Notes under the pieces: model-generated | Seen by the model: the letters and a program-made list of their open reading frames with translations, nothing else | Databases searched by the model: none | Told to the model about the DNA's origin: nothing | Origin: Clostridia bacterium | GTDB lineage: Bacteria; Bacillota_A; Clostridia; Oscillospirales; CAG-272 | DNA length: 64,000 bases | NCBI GenBank assembly: GCA_017632155.1 | Contig: JAGBRZ010000151.1 | Span: 1 to 64,000, forward strand | Direction: 5' to 3' | Made by a program: the position numbers and the translations under genes | Shown here: positions 63,762-64,000 of the stretch, one piece after another | Numbering within the stretch: position 1 is the stretch's first letter | Layout: each line of letters starts with the position of its first letter

Positions 63762-64000
63762 GTTTCCCTCCTTTCTGCCGGGACGATGGTGGGCTGCAAT
63801 TCAAGCCAATGCTGAAATTTGCCCTCGCTCACATGGTATTTCTCGATGTCTCGCAACAGTGCATCCGCATCCACCAGCCGCCCATGTCCTTCTGGGAGTT
63901 GGCAGATAATAGGGCAATCATCATGCCGTTGATTAGAAGGGTCAAAATCGACTCCTGTTCTATAATGCCGTGTTCCAGTTATACCACACGCAACGCAATC
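63758..64000 (-). CDS. zinc-ribbon / DADALL-module protein, N-terminus cut by window edge
   Basis: Visible 80 residues: DCVACGITGTRHYRTG, then a Cys/Pro segment (DDCPIICQLPEGHGR), then LVDADALLRDIEKYHV and LQPTIVPAE. The VDADALL element is the same as the IDADAL module at 61368-61634. Four-base overlap with the membrane protein gene. Confidence 0.6.
   Translation of the reverse strand, partial: DCVACGITGTRHYRTGVDFDPSNQRHDDCPIICQLPEGHGRLVDADALLRDIEKYHVSEGKFQHWLELQPTIVPAERRET

Noticed and set aside
1..64000. CRISPR array
   Set aside because: No series of evenly spaced identical repeats of 24-37 bases was seen; only short direct repeats.
1..64000. Diversity-generating retroelement or retron
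   Set aside because: No reverse transcriptase signature (xADD box) was found and no template/variable repeat pair was noticed near the fibre genes.
1..64000. Contractile-tail (myovirus) assignment
   Set aside because: No tail sheath, no gpJ/gpW/LysM-type baseplate set; the layout with tube, tape measure and hub is siphovirus-like.

Overview
The window looks like nearly all of a temperate, long-tailed (siphovirus-type) phage genome from a Gram-positive host, most likely a gut or rumen member of the Clostridia. The pointers are AGGAGG-type ribosome binding sites before almost every gene, sigma-A promoters of the TTGACA-17-TATAAT form, a RecT/YqaJ/DUF1351 recombination set, and small zinc-ribbon genes of the kind common in Clostridia phages. 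The host assignment is inference; no host chromosome is visible.

Layout. (1) Positions 1-2797, minus strand: early operon of small genes (SSB, zinc ribbons), driven from a consensus promoter at 2905-2934. (2) 2798-3770: gene-free, GC-rich, with repeated GGTGATC words. (3) 3664-13583, plus strand: about 25 small, mostly acidic, unrecognised genes behind a consensus promoter, then a tyrosine recombinase with its own promoter (11795-11823) and two more small genes, ending at a bidirectional terminator (13655-13696). (4) 48192 down to 13709, minus strand: late genes in the order terminase, portal, metallophosphoesterase, ferritin-like protein, protease/scaffold, capsid, connectors, an SSB, tail tube, tape measure, tail tip, GIY-YIG endonuclease, receptor-binding proteins, endolysin, holin. 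A tRNA-Trp and a probable late promoter precede terminase. (5) 56698 down to 48589, minus strand: Cro-like regulator, YqaJ nuclease, DUF1351, RecT, HNHc nuclease, sigma-like factor, replisome organiser, RuvC-like resolvase. (6) 56699-58740, plus strand: divergent immunity promoters with an operator dyad, two tandem repressors, integrase. (7) 58741-59168: attP containing the 3' end of a tRNA gene (probably tRNA-Ser), with integrase arm-type repeats and two terminators. (8) 64000 down to 59169, minus strand: another tightly overlapping operon of small zinc-ribbon genes (two Lar-like, DUF551, DUF3310).

Because attP lies between phage genes on both sides, the sequence represents the circular or virion form rather than an integrated prophage. 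Regions 8 and 1 have the same strand and style, so they probably form one leftward operon running from the promoter at 2934 across the window ends to the terminator at 59058-59093. The genome therefore appears circular or circularly permuted and close to, or slightly above, the window length.

Working model: repressors 56889-57586 hold the leftward promoter at 56817-56845. When they release, the recombination and replication genes are made, including a sigma-like factor that could switch on the late operon near 48.5 kb. The plus-strand island at 3.7-13.6 kb has its own strong promoter. It is the part least explained by known phage biology and the best candidate for undescribed host-takeover or anti-defence functions.
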